Shown here: piece after piece, positions 24,037-32,069 of the stretch
Position numbering within the stretch: position 1 is the first letter of the stretch
How the letters are laid out: every line of letters begins with the position of its first letter
NCBI GenBank assembly: GCA_945893145.1
Contig: CAMDDZ010000058.1
Coordinates: forward strand, 1 to 36,283
DNA length: 36,283 bases
Source of the DNA: Rhodoplanes serenus
GTDB taxonomy: Bacteria; Pseudomonadota; Alphaproteobacteria; Rhizobiales; Xanthobacteraceae
Direction: 5' to 3'
The notes under the pieces: model-generated
What the model saw: only the letters and a program-made list of their open reading frames with translations
What the model was told of the DNA's origin: nothing
The model's database searches: none
Translations under genes and position numbers: made by a program

Positions 24037-25686
24037 ATGGGGTTAAGAGGCATTGGAGCCGGTCCGGTCGATCGGCCAACACCACGTAAAAGGGGTCGCC
24101 CGCCCAAGAAGCGGGCCTGGGAGTTACCCGGTCTGAGCCGGGCCGAACGGGTACGTGCGTTTATCGAAGCCCTGCCCATCACGTCGGGAGTGCACGCCGG
24201 AAAACCCTTCAAAATTCGCGACTGGCAATGGTCCGAGATCATCGAACCGATGTACGCGACCGACGCCGAAGGCCGACGACGGAAGCGCAAGGCGCTGATC
24301 ACCATCCCGCGAAAAAACGGAAAGACCCAGCTCGCTGCGGCGCTGGCACTCTGCCACCTGGTCGGGCCGGAAGCGGAGCAACGCGGACAGGTTTATTCGG
24401 CGGCGGCCGACCGCAAGCAAGCGGCACTGATCCTGAAAGAGCTGGTCGCGTTCGTGCGCGCGACTGACTGGCTATCGAAGCGCGTCATCATCCGGGAGCA
24501 CTCGAAAACTCTTGAGGACGTGGTGACCGGCTCGACCTATGAGGCGTTGTCGAGCGATGCCCGCAAGGCGCACGGCCTCAACGTGTCGTTCGCGATCATG
24601 GATGAGCTGGCGCAGTGGCCGAAACGCGATCTCTATGAGGCGCTGACAACCGGCGGCGCGGCGCGCGCGGAGCCGCTGTTCGTGACGATCTCGACGCAAA
24701 GCCACGACAAAAATTCCGTCATGTCGGAGCTGGTGCAATACGCGCAGCGCGTGAAGGATGGCACGATCGCCGACGACACGTTCCTGCCCGTGATCTATGC
24801 CGCGCCTGACGACGCCGACCCGTGGTCGGAGGAAACGTGGTTCGCCTGCAATCCGGCGCTAGGCGACTTTCGATCGCTCGAAGAAATGCGATCGGCCGCG
24901 AATGAGGCGAAGCTGCTGCCGGCGCGCGAGCCGTCGTTCCGGCTGCTCTATCTCAACCAGCCGGTCGATGCCACGGCGCGGTTCCTTAATGCGAAAGACT
25001 GGAACGCCTGCCGGCGCGATATGACCGGGCTTTTCGGGCAGGCATCACTCGCAAAGCAACGCTGCATTCTGGGGCTCGACCTTTCGAGCACGACCGACTT
25101 GACCGCCCTCGCCGCATGGTTCCCGGCGACCAACGATCTCATGTGCTGGTTCTGGATGCCGCTCGACAACATCGAGGAAGCGGAGCGGCGCGACCATGTG
25201 CCGTACCGTCTATGGCATCGCCAAGGTTTCATCGAGGCCACGCCTGGCCGCGCGATCGACAAGGCGTTCGTGGTGCATCGCATGGGCGAGCTCACGAAAG
25301 ACTATGCCGTCCAATTCTGTGCGGCCGATCGCTGGCGGCTCGACGAAATCCGGCGGTTGATGGCGGAAGCCGGCGTGAAGATCGAGCTTATGGAGTTCGG
25401 TCAAGGCTGGCGCGACATGGGTCCGGCGATTGACGCGATCGAGACGGCCGTGCTCCGCAAAGAGCTATTCCATCCCGGTCACCCCGTGCTCGACATGTGT
25501 GTCGCGAATGCCGTCACGGTCAGCGACCCGACCGGCGCGCGCAAGCTCGTGAAGGAACGCAACACGGGCCGCATTGACGGGCTCGTGGCCGCTACAATGG
25601 CAATCGGCGCGGCCGTGAAGACCGCGCCGAAGAAAGAGAGCGTCTACAAAACACGAGGGCTGATTTCACTAGTCGCCTCACGATAG
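24037..25686 (+). CDS. terL: Phage terminase large subunit
   Basis: 549-residue packaging motor. The ATPase domain has Walker A PRKNGKTQ (residues 91-98) and Walker B VSFAIMDE (about 183-190); the RNaseH-like nuclease domain has its first Asp in ILGLDLSSTTD (about 348) and a late one in RIDGLVAATMA. It is of the HK97 gp2/Terminase_1 group. The start ATG 24037 follows AAAGG about 9 nt upstream; the frame is open back to 23896, inside the HNH gene. No small terminase subunit is recognisable between HNH and TerL, where it normally lies. An intact nuclease and ATPase suggest it is functional. Confidence 0.93.
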   Translation: MGLRGIGAGPVDRPTPRKRGRPPKKRAWELPGLSRAERVRAFIEALPITSGVHAGKPFKIRDWQWSEIIEPMYATDAEGRRRKRKALITIPRKNGKTQLAAALALCHLVGPEAEQRGQVYSAAADRKQAALILKELVAFVRATDWLSKRVIIREHSKTLEDVVTGSTYEALSSDARKAHGLNVSFAIMDELAQWPKRDLYEALTTGGAARAEPLFVTISTQSHDKNSVMSELVQYAQRVKDGTIADDTFLPVIYAAPDDADPWSEETWFACNPALGDFRSLEEMRSAANEAKLLPAREPSFRLLYLNQPVDATARFLNAKDWNACRRDMTGLFGQASLAKQRCILGLDLSSTTDLTALAAWFPATNDLMCWFWMPLDNIEEAERRDHVPYRLWHRQGFIEATPGRAIDKAFVVHRMGELTKDYAVQFCAADRWRLDEIRRLMAEAGVKIELMEFGQGWRDMGPAIDAIETAVLRKELFHPGHPVLDMCVANAVTVSDPTGARKLVKERNTGRIDGLVAATMAIGAAVKTAPKKESVYKTRGLISLVASR

Positions 25687-25870
25687 GTTGCCCGAGTGTT
25701 CCATAGTGTCTCAGTTTGAATTCTTTGGCGCGGATCAGGGTCTTTTTTAGCCCAGTCAGAAACCACGTTACAAAGACGGCAACCGCACCTACCGCGCCCC
25801 ACCGTCGCGTTGCTCGTTCGGCCGATGGTTGCGTGCAGAATTAGGACCATGATGACGGGCGCGACCGAAC

Positions 25871-26299
25871 TTAACGAGATTTCAACTGAGCAATTTCTGG
25901 AAACGGGCCGTAAGTTACGCCTTGGCACACGTCTGGTGCATAGGGGCTATCGGTCGTGATTACGCGGCCGTTGCGGAACATGAACGCGGTTGGTTGGCGC
26001 CCAGTGTAACCGCCGTAAGTATTTTTCCCATTAGCCATCATGCACACAGCCACGGTCGGCAGATTGCTCAATGACGTGCGCCAGGGGACCGGACCTGAAA
26101 TCGTGACATCCCGTAAGCTGTACGGGTCTTTGAATGTGGCCTTGATCGCCTCAATCACCTGTTGGCGATAGTCGGAAGGAAGCTTCTGTGGATCGCTCTC
26201 GGCCGCTGCTGCCGGATCAGTGGCCGTTGTTTGACAGCCCGACAACACCATCGCAGCGATGATGGCTCCCAACACAGCGACTGACGCTCGATGCCTCAC
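25871..26299 (-). CDS. Small lipoprotein encoded against the capsid genes
   Basis: 142-residue protein with a lipoprotein signal: hydrophobic core SVAVLGAIIAAMVLSGC, with LSGC as lipobox, so lipidated at Cys. The mature part has DYRQQVIEAIKATFKDPYSL and VAVCMMANGKNTYGGYTGRQ, ending in a beta-rich region with FMFRNGRVIT. I recall similar uncharacterised lipoproteins in Rhizobiales chromosomes. It is the only minus-strand gene inside the element, in a pocket of its own between the terminase and the capsid operon, as morons are. GTG 26299 is the likely start; the frame is open to 26359. A role in surface change or phage exclusion is conjecture. Confidence 0.78.
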   Translation of the reverse strand: MRHRASVAVLGAIIAAMVLSGCQTTATDPAAAAESDPQKLPSDYRQQVIEAIKATFKDPYSLRDVTISGPVPWRTSLSNLPTVAVCMMANGKNTYGGYTGRQPTAFMFRNGRVITTDSPYAPDVCQGVTYGPFPEIAQLKSR

Positions 26300-26412
26300 G
26301 CCGAGCACGGCCTCGGCGGCGTGGACCGCGATCACGAGTATGTGGTCGAAAGCGCACATCGCAATTAATCGCCCTCATACGGGACGGGTTGGCAAGTCCG
26401 GGCAGGGTATTA

Positions 26413-26433
26413 AAGCGCTCCGTTCGGGCGCTT
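26413..26433. promoter_or_regulatory. Inverted repeat in the divergent intergenic region
   Basis: AAGCGC (26413-26418) and GCGCTT (26428-26433) with further pairing CCG/CGG inside. It lies between the divergent lipoprotein and 52-residue genes. It may be an operator or a hairpin; the sequence does not tell which. Confidence 0.35.
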
Positions 26434-26467
26434 CCGAATGTGCTCCTTATCGGCACGTGGAGCAAAC

Positions 26468-26626
26468 ATGGCGGAGACGATGCTGGAACGGCTTGAAGAA
26501 ATGCAGCAAGGCCTGCGGCTCATCATGGACGCCGTGAAAAAGGGCGACACGCGCGAAGCGGAGCGGCTGTTGCTTGTCACCGGCGGGCTTGTGGACGATG
26601 CCCTTCGGGCAGCCCGAAGGGGATAA
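26468..26626 (+). CDS. Small helical protein of unknown function
   Basis: 52 residues: MAETMLERLEEMQQGLRLIM, then DAVKKGDTREAERLLLVTGGLVDDAL and a basic end. The heptad-like spacing of Leu/Met suggests an amphipathic helix or coiled coil. It has a GGAG ribosome site 7 nt before the ATG and sits between the lipoprotein and the capsid operon promoter. No family recognised. Its last codons are inside a perfect 10-bp inverted repeat that probably ends its transcript. A minor packaging or regulatory role is possible. Confidence 0.6.
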   Translation: MAETMLERLEEMQQGLRLIMDAVKKGDTREAERLLLVTGGLVDDALRAARRG

Positions 26627-26642
26627 GTGCTCTTAGGAGCAC
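26601..26642 (+). terminator. Two adjacent hairpins before the capsid promoter
   Basis: A perfect 10-bp inverted repeat (26601-26610 and 26612-26621, CCCTTCGGGC) is followed by a 6-bp hairpin GTGCTC-TTAG-GAGCAC (26627-26642). No long U-run follows. Position between the small gene and the TTGACA at 26650 suggests insulation of the capsid operon from upstream transcription. Confidence 0.5.
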
Positions 26643-26649
26643 GTCCCCC

Positions 26650-26691
26650 TTGACAGACGGCCTCAATAGAGTACGTTATCATTACGTACTC
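26650..26691 (+). promoter_or_regulatory. Capsid-operon promoter overlapped by an operator-like palindrome
   Basis: TTGACA at 26650-26655 is a perfect -35 box; a plausible -10 (TACGTT, 26672-26677) follows at 16 bp. Over it lies a perfect inverted repeat with 8-bp arms, GAGTACGT (26669-26676) and ACGTACTC (26684-26691), spaced by 7 bp. A dimeric regulator bound there would block or remodel the promoter. The next gene, 17 bp on, encodes a MerR-like DNA-binding protein, the obvious candidate. Confidence 0.6.
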
Positions 26692-26707
26692 AACGGAGGC
26701 CGTTTTC

Positions 26708-27328
26708 ATGAATGCGACATTGGCGAAGAAGCTCCGCTTCTCCGACGTGGTGTACGCCATCAACGCCACGCCCAAGTCGCTGCGCTTGTGGCTTCAGCGC
26801 GGCCTCGTAGACATCCACACGCCGAAGGCGGCGGGCGGCTGGACTGAGTACAGCTTCTACGACATCGCGATCCTGGCCCTTGTGCGCCAGTTCGTGAATT
26901 TCGGGGCCAATGTCCCGACCGCCTCGCTGCTCGCCAACAAGGTGATGACCACCTTCTATCCGAAGCTGCTAAACGTGCAGCATCCCGACAAGATGCCGGC
27001 CGGCGCGTTGGCGTCGATGTGGACCAATCAACGCCTGTACGTCTGGACCGACGACGGCGACAATTGGCAACTGAAATGGGTCGCGCTGTACCACAGTGAT
27101 CTCGGCTCGCGCGCCGCGCTGGCCAAGGCGCTGCCCGATCACGCTGTCACCCCGCACGATGCTGATTTTGACCCCGGCTTGCCGAGCGGCATGGCCCTTA
27201 TCCGCAAGGAGCTTGAGCCCGCTCCCGTCTTTCTTTCGATCGATGTTGAAACCGTTTTCCGCACCGCCTTTGAGCGCGCCGACGAGAGCGTGACCGAGGG
27301 CAAGGACGTTGACGACACCGACGAGTAA
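26708..27328 (+). CDS. MerR-like helix-turn-helix regulator
   Basis: 206 residues. The first ~70 form a MerR-type winged helix: RFSDVVYAINATPKSLRLWL, then a wing with KAAGGWTEYSFYDIAILALV, whose tail matches the MerR 'Y-x-x-x-D-x-x-x-L' pattern. The remainder is not recognisable and has no effector Cys cluster, so it is unlike metal or redox MerR sensors. It is the first gene behind the operator-controlled promoter and is followed by the major capsid gene, so it is likely an autoregulated switch for the capsid operon. An N-terminal HTH also occurs in small terminases, and as none is found elsewhere that alternative must stay open. GGAGG ribosome site. Confidence 0.78.
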   Translation: MNATLAKKLRFSDVVYAINATPKSLRLWLQRGLVDIHTPKAAGGWTEYSFYDIAILALVRQFVNFGANVPTASLLANKVMTTFYPKLLNVQHPDKMPAGALASMWTNQRLYVWTDDGDNWQLKWVALYHSDLGSRAALAKALPDHAVTPHDADFDPGLPSGMALIRKELEPAPVFLSIDVETVFRTAFERADESVTEGKDVDDTDE

Positions 27329-27431
27329 TTCCCGGCAACGGGAAGCGTACCGCGTACCAACTGAAACCCGTGCCCGTCGTGAGACGCGCAGTCCCCGTGC
27401 CGCCTTGTGCGGCCAGAAGGAGATTTTTTCT

Positions 27432-28715
27432 ATGCCTAAGCTCCACGAGCTACAGGAAGCGCGCGCAGCGGCCGTGGCGGCCATGCGCGCGCTCTCCGAC
27501 AAAGCCGAGACCGAAAAGCGGGACTTGACCGCTGCGGAAGATACCGAGTTCGCCACCTTCAAGACCACGCTCGCCGACCTGGACAAGAAGATCGGCCGCG
27601 CGCAGACGCTCGCCGATGCCGAACGCAGTGCGCCCGCGATCGTTCACGGCCGCGTAGGCGACGGTCAGTTCGAGGAGCGCGCGCGCGACTTCTCCGTCGT
27701 CAAGTGCATCCGCTCGACCTTGCCGTCGCACGAGGGCGGCAACATCGACATCGGGTTTGAGCGCGAGATCAGCTCCGAGGTCGCGCGGCGCTCTGGCCGG
27801 CAATATGAAGGCTTCGCCGTACCGGACCAATATTTCCACGTTGAGAAGCGCACACTCCTCGTCGGCAGCTCTGCCGCCGATCTCATTCCGAACCCGCACC
27901 GCGCCGACCTGTTCATCGACATGCTGCGCGCGAAGCTGGTTTGCGCCACGCTCGGCGCAACCTACCTCGACGGCCTGGTCGGAACGCCGATCGACATTCC
28001 CCGGCAGACCGGCAGCGGCACCGCGCAGTGGGTCGCCGAAGATGGCAGCTTGTCGGAAACCGACGCGGCGTTCGATGACGTGAACCTCGCGCCCAAGACG
28101 GTCGGCAGCGTCACCTCGTTCAGCCGGCGCACCATGTTGAATGCCTCGCCGTCGATCGAGGCCATCGTGCGCGCCGATCTCGCGTCCACGATCGCCAACG
28201 CGATCGACAGCAAGGCCATGACCGGCACCGGCTCCAGCAACACGCCGACCGGCATCACGTCGGCCGGCGCGACTGCCGGCGGCGGCGGCGCGGTTCTCAC
28301 CTACGCGGAGGTGTTGGCCTATCCCACCTTGATCGACGCTGCCAATGCGCTCGGCGGCTCGCTCGGCTGGGCCATCAACCCGCACGTTGCCAAGGTGCTG
28401 CGCTCAACCCTCGTGGCTTCCTCGACGGACAGCCGCATGATTATGGAGGGGCCGAACCAACTCGTCGGCTATCCCGCGCAGACGACCACGGCGCTCGCCG
28501 GCAACCCGACCGGCCCCGTCGCCGGCACGATCATCTTCGGCAACTGGGCCGACTTGCTGATCGCGTCGTGGGCCGGCGGCCTCGACATCCTCGTGAACCC
28601 GTTCGAGACCACGGCCTACTTGAAGGGCCGCATTCTCGTCCGCGCCATGAAGGATGTGGATGTCGCCGTGCGACACGCGGAAAGCTTCGTGTTCCAGACT
28701 GACATCACGGTCTAA
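27432..28715 (+). CDS. HK97-fold major capsid protein
   Basis: 427-residue phage major capsid protein of the HK97 family. The N-terminal ~110 residues are a charged coiled-coil delta domain (KLHELQEARAAAVAAMRALS, DLDKKIGRAQTLADAERS), as in HK97-like proteins whose scaffold is cut off by the prohead protease. The fold core follows with VGSSAADLIPNPHRADLFID, IDIPRQTGSGTAQWVAEDGS, SVTSFSRRTMLNASPSIEAI, and the C-terminal VAVRHAESFVF. The ATG at 27432 has a strong AAGGAG site; the frame is open upstream. Protease and portal follow within 0-6 bp. Full length and intact. Confidence 0.93.
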   Translation: MPKLHELQEARAAAVAAMRALSDKAETEKRDLTAAEDTEFATFKTTLADLDKKIGRAQTLADAERSAPAIVHGRVGDGQFEERARDFSVVKCIRSTLPSHEGGNIDIGFEREISSEVARRSGRQYEGFAVPDQYFHVEKRTLLVGSSAADLIPNPHRADLFIDMLRAKLVCATLGATYLDGLVGTPIDIPRQTGSGTAQWVAEDGSLSETDAAFDDVNLAPKTVGSVTSFSRRTMLNASPSIEAIVRADLASTIANAIDSKAMTGTGSSNTPTGITSAGATAGGGGAVLTYAEVLAYPTLIDAANALGGSLGWAINPHVAKVLRSTLVASSTDSRMIMEGPNQLVGYPAQTTTALAGNPTGPVAGTIIFGNWADLLIASWAGGLDILVNPFETTAYLKGRILVRAMKDVDVAVRHAESFVFQTDITV

Positions 28716-28721
28716 GCGAAC

Positions 28722-29282
28722 ATGAGCACCGTTATTGAACGGCGCTCGGGCATCGAAATCAGGGCCGGCGGGGACGCCAAGTCTCCCCGGCTCGTCGGCT
28801 ACGCGGCCGTGTTCGATGCGCCGTCGCTCGACCTGGGTGGCTTTATCGAGATCGTGAAGCCGGGCGCATTCGGTCGCACTTTGCGCTCGACCACGGCCGA
28901 CCCGCTGGCGCTGGTCCAGCATAAGCCTGATCTCGTGCTCGGCCGGCGCTCGGCCGGGACGCTCCGTCTACACGAGGACGCCAAAGGCCTCGCCTTCGAG
29001 ATCGACGTGCCGGACACCACGGCGGCGCGCGATCTCCTCGTGAGTGTCGAGCGCGGCGACATCAAGGGCGCTTCGTTCGCCTTCGTCGTCCCCGCCGGCG
29101 GCGACAAGTGGCACATGCGCGGCGACCAGGCCGTGCGCGAGCTGCACGACGTGTCGTTGCATGAAATCACCATCACCGCGCAGCCGGCCTATCCCGACAC
29201 GACCGTCGCCCGCCGCAGTCTCGAACAATTCACCACGGGGCCGCGCCTGCGCTCGCTGCGTCGGTTTTTGGAGACCATCTAA
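28722..29282 (+). CDS. HK97-family prohead protease
   Basis: 186-residue serine protease of the U35 family that cleaves the capsid delta domain during maturation. The catalytic His is in ALVQHKPDLVLGR (about residue 67), the Ser in KGASFAFVVP (about 112), and the acidic member in DVSLHEITITAQPAYPDT. The start is 6 bp after the capsid stop, and its own stop TAA is followed immediately by the portal ATG. Length and motifs are normal. Confidence 0.92.
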   Translation: MSTVIERRSGIEIRAGGDAKSPRLVGYAAVFDAPSLDLGGFIEIVKPGAFGRTLRSTTADPLALVQHKPDLVLGRRSAGTLRLHEDAKGLAFEIDVPDTTAARDLLVSVERGDIKGASFAFVVPAGGDKWHMRGDQAVRELHDVSLHEITITAQPAYPDTTVARRSLEQFTTGPRLRSLRRFLETI

Positions 29283-30524
29283 ATGCAAGCCGCCGAGATC
29301 ACGACTGAGAAGCGGTCGGCATCCGCGCCGACGACGTGGGACTTGATGAAGACCGGCGGCGACTACGGCTCCGATGCCGGCGTGGCCGTGACCACGTACC
29401 TCGCTGAGAACTTGTCCGTGGTGACGGCCTGCGTCACCGCGATCTCTGAGACGGCCGGCATGTTGCCCGGCCACCTTTACCGCAAGCTGCCAGACGGATC
29501 CCGCGTCGAGGAGCCGGATCACCCGGTCGCGCGGCTTTTCTCCGGAGATCCTAACGACCGGCAGACCGCGACTGAATTTGTCGAAATGCAGACGGCGCAT
29601 TGCCTGCTACGCGGCAACTCCTACGCCGAGATTATCCGCAACCAGCGCGGCGAGCCGGTCGCCCTGGTGCCGTTCCATCCCGACCAAGTTTCGGTCGTGC
29701 GGATCACCAGCACCGGCCGCTACGCCTTCGACGTGTCGCTGCCGACCGGCGGCACCAGGCGCTTGCTGCCGGAGGAGATGTTCCACCTCAAGGACCGTTC
29801 CGACGACAGCGTGGTCGGCAAGTCCAGGCTCGCCCGCGCGCGCGAGACGTTCGGCACCGCCATCGCCACGGAACGCTATGCGGCCTCGACCTTCCGCAAC
29901 GGCGCGAGCATGTCGGGGCTTCTGTCTCACCCGGAAGCGATCGGCGAGGAGGCGGCGGCGCGGCTGCAAAAGGACTTCAAGAACACGTACAGCGGCGCGG
30001 ACAAGGCCGGCACCGTCGCCGTGCTCGAGGAGGGCCTTAAGTGGCAACAGATCAGCGTGTCGCCCGACGACGCGCAGATGCTCGAGAGCCGGAAATTCTC
30101 GACCATGGCGCTCGCCCGTATCTTCCGCGTGCCGCCTCCGGTCATCGGCGAGTTTGAAGGCGGCAACTATTCGTCCGTCTCCGAGATCGGCAGATGGTTC
30201 TACAGCCACACGCTGATGCCGTGGCTCAACAAATGGGAACGGCTCATCGAGCACTCGCTGCTCAGTGCGGTCGGCCGGCGCAATTACGAGTTTGAATTTG
30301 ACTGCGACCTGATCTTGCGGGGCGACATGCTCACGAGGTTTCAGGCGTACCGCATTGCGCGCGAGACCGGCATCTATAACGCCAACGAGCTCCGCAAGTT
30401 CGAGAAGCAAAACCCGCGCACTGACGACGGCGGCAACGTCTACTTCGCGCCGCAGAACATGCAGCCCACACAGAACGGTCAGCCGATCGGCGATCGCGGA
30501 GGTGGCAATGCTGCACCTCAATAA
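29283..30524 (+). CDS. HK97-family phage portal protein
   Basis: 413-residue portal, the dodecameric ring at the capsid vertex through which DNA is packaged. Family blocks: VVTACVTAISETAGMLPGHL, LLRGNSYAEIIRNQRGEPVA, SRLARARETFGTAIATERYA, FRNGASMSGLLSHPEAIG, KWQQISVSPDDAQMLESRKF and ARIFRVPPPVIGEFEGGNYS. The C terminus (NVYFAPQNMQPTQ) is also typical. It directly abuts the protease gene. The MCP-protease-portal order is the reverse of the common portal-protease-MCP order in tailed phages. Seventeen bp at its 3' end overlap the small gene at 30508. Confidence 0.93.
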   Translation: MQAAEITTEKRSASAPTTWDLMKTGGDYGSDAGVAVTTYLAENLSVVTACVTAISETAGMLPGHLYRKLPDGSRVEEPDHPVARLFSGDPNDRQTATEFVEMQTAHCLLRGNSYAEIIRNQRGEPVALVPFHPDQVSVVRITSTGRYAFDVSLPTGGTRRLLPEEMFHLKDRSDDSVVGKSRLARARETFGTAIATERYAASTFRNGASMSGLLSHPEAIGEEAAARLQKDFKNTYSGADKAGTVAVLEEGLKWQQISVSPDDAQMLESRKFSTMALARIFRVPPPVIGEFEGGNYSSVSEIGRWFYSHTLMPWLNKWERLIEHSLLSAVGRRNYEFEFDCDLILRGDMLTRFQAYRIARETGIYNANELRKFEKQNPRTDDGGNVYFAPQNMQPTQNGQPIGDRGGGNAAPQ

Positions 30525-30690
30525 CGTTGGCCACGTTGGCGGCTTCTCCCGGCTCGCCGGGTCTTCTCCGCCGAACGGCTGCGACCACAGCGCGGGTGTC
30601 GCGGAGCATGTGCCGAACAACAGCGCTGAGCCCGTGGAGCCTTTTCACCTCGCGACGGGCAACTCCCTTTCACGAGGTGTCCCATGCTGA
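30508..30690 (+). CDS. Possible small protein between portal and connector
   Basis: 60 codons starting MLHLNNVGHVGGFSRLAGSS, with a GGAGG ribosome site 5 nt upstream, overlapping the portal 3' end by 17 nt and the connector start by 7 nt (ATGCTGA). Without it, the space from 30525 to 30683 would be empty in an otherwise gap-free operon. No family recognised; composition is low in hydrophobics with several His and Ser. It may be a real minor head protein or merely a translational-coupling leader. Confidence 0.45.
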   Translation: MLHLNNVGHVGGFSRLAGSSPPNGCDHSAGVAEHVPNNSAEPVEPFHLATGNSLSRGVPC

Positions 30691-31274
30691 CCGTCACCAC
30701 TGCGGCGACTAACTCGCGCCTCCTCGACGTTGCGGTCGTGCGCGGCGTGCTCGAAATCGACGGCTCGGCCGAGGATGCGACCCTGCAAGGTTACATCGAC
30801 CGCGCCTCCGACATGATCGCGCGCCACTGCAAGCGCGTGTTCGGCTCGGAGAGTGTGTCGGAGCAATTCCGGCTCGACACGCTGCAAGAGGAACTGATCC
30901 TCAATCGCTATCCCGTGACCGGCGACCCGGTCGTCGTCGAGAACGGCATCACGTTGACCGTCTCGACCGACTACGAGGTCGATAGGGCCAAAGGCTGGAT
31001 AACCAGGCTCTACAACGATCGACCGTGCTGGTGGCCTATCTGCAAGGTCACGGTCGCGTACACCGCCGGCTACGTGCTGCCGGCGGCTGCTCCGCAGGCC
31101 TTGCAGCAAGCCTGCATTCAGCTCGTGAAGGCGCTCTATCTCGGCGCCGATCGCGACCCGCTCATTCGTTCCGAAAGCGTAACGCCGATGTCGAGCGCGT
31201 CCTACTTCGGCGGCTCCGATTACCTGCCGCCCGACGTGCTGGGCCTGCTCAAGCAATTCCGCAAATTCAAATGA
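30684..31274 (+). CDS. Phage head-tail connector (gp6-like)
   Basis: 196-residue protein of the HK97 gp6-like/Phage_gp6 adaptor type, which forms the ring below the portal. Family-like features: VVRGVLEIDGSAEDATLQGYIDRAS at the N terminus, a central FRLDTLQEELILNRYPV, VTVAYTAGYV, then APQALQQACIQLVKALYLGA with a following acidic loop. Length is slightly above the usual ~100-190. It is in the head module and not followed by any tail tube, tape-measure or tail-fibre gene. Confidence 0.85.
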   Translation: MLTVTTAATNSRLLDVAVVRGVLEIDGSAEDATLQGYIDRASDMIARHCKRVFGSESVSEQFRLDTLQEELILNRYPVTGDPVVVENGITLTVSTDYEVDRAKGWITRLYNDRPCWWPICKVTVAYTAGYVLPAAAPQALQQACIQLVKALYLGADRDPLIRSESVTPMSSASYFGGSDYLPPDVLGLLKQFRKFK

Positions 31275-31284
31275 GGTCACGACA

Positions 31285-31716
31285 ATGAACCAAGGCAATT
31301 TCAATCTCGGCTCCGTCGCGGTCACGACCGCACTCACCAACTCCGTCATCACGTCCGGCACGTCGCCGGCCGGCGCGGCGCAAGCCTTCCTCGACCGCTT
31401 CGAGGGAATGCAGAACCTCGCGATCTTCGCCAACTTCACCTATGGCAGCGGCGGCACGACGTGCGCCGTGATCGTCCAAACCACGTTCGACGATACCAAC
31501 TGGATCGACATCGCGCGGTTTGATTTCTTGCTCGCCAGCCGTTCGGCCGTCGCCAACTTGTCGGCCGCGTTGTCGAAGGCGGTCGCGACCGTCGCCGCAC
31601 TCGGCTCCGAAGGCGTCAACGACGGCGTGCTCGGCGCGAAGCTGCGCGCGAAAGTGACGAGCACCGGCACCTATGCCGGCAACACGTCCGTCGCCGTCTA
31701 CATCGGCGCGCGCTAA
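31285..31716 (+). CDS. Phage structural protein of unknown role
   Basis: 143 residues, Ala/Thr/Ser-rich and beta-strand predicted: MNQGNFNLGSVAVTTALTNS, FLDRFEGMQNLAIFANFTYG, VIVQTTFDDTNWIDIARFDF, ending VTSTGTYAGNTSVAVYIGAR. I recall comparable proteins within Rhizobiales head modules but no defined family. A capsid decoration or head-completion protein fits the size and position. The stop overlaps the next ATG by 1 nt. Confidence 0.7.
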   Translation: MNQGNFNLGSVAVTTALTNSVITSGTSPAGAAQAFLDRFEGMQNLAIFANFTYGSGGTTCAVIVQTTFDDTNWIDIARFDFLLASRSAVANLSAALSKAVATVAALGSEGVNDGVLGAKLRAKVTSTGTYAGNTSVAVYIGAR

Positions 31717-32069
31717 TGCCTCGCGCCGGCATCAAGTCACGATACCGGCGTGCACTCCGGCAGCACGGCGAGCCCGTGCTGCTGCGGCGCGTCACCGGCA
31801 CCGGGGCCAACCAGCCGCAAATGCGCTGGGAGCTGCGCGGCTGGGTCCAGGGCTATCAGCCGCATGACCTGATCGGCGGCATCGTCCAGGGCGACCGCAA
31901 GGTGATCTTGCTCGCCGAGGACGTGATCCGCGCGCAGATCGGCCTGCCGATCACGACCGGCGACAGCCTGATCGTGCGCGGCCGGCAGCTCGCCATAGGT
32001 TCGGTTGACGACAGCACGCACCGCGACGGGACCGAGCTGGTTGCCTTTGAATTGAAGGTGACCGGCTGA
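31716..32069 (+). CDS. Putative head closure/head-tail adaptor protein
   Basis: 117-residue basic protein: YRRALRQHGEPVLLRRVTGT, then GWVQGYQPHDLIGGIVQGDR, VILLAEDVIRAQ and GDSLIVRGRQLAIGSVDDST. The beta-rich C-terminal half and its place directly after the connector suit the gp7/head-closure class (Phage_H_T_join-like). The assignment rests on size, order and general pattern rather than a firm motif. The start overlaps the previous stop (TAATG) and its stop overlaps the next ATG (TGATG). Confidence 0.6.
   Translation: MPRAGIKSRYRRALRQHGEPVLLRRVTGTGANQPQMRWELRGWVQGYQPHDLIGGIVQGDRKVILLAEDVIRAQIGLPITTGDSLIVRGRQLAIGSVDDSTHRDGTELVAFELKVTG

Noticed and set aside
23972..24046. 24-codon frame between HNH and TerL as a small terminase
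   Set aside because: Far too short for TerS and overlaps both neighbours; it may only couple translation.
27450..28385. Minus-strand frame opposite the major capsid gene
   Set aside because: Shadow of the capsid gene, no family features. The same holds for frames opposite the portal (29607-30620) and the integrase (32250-33392).
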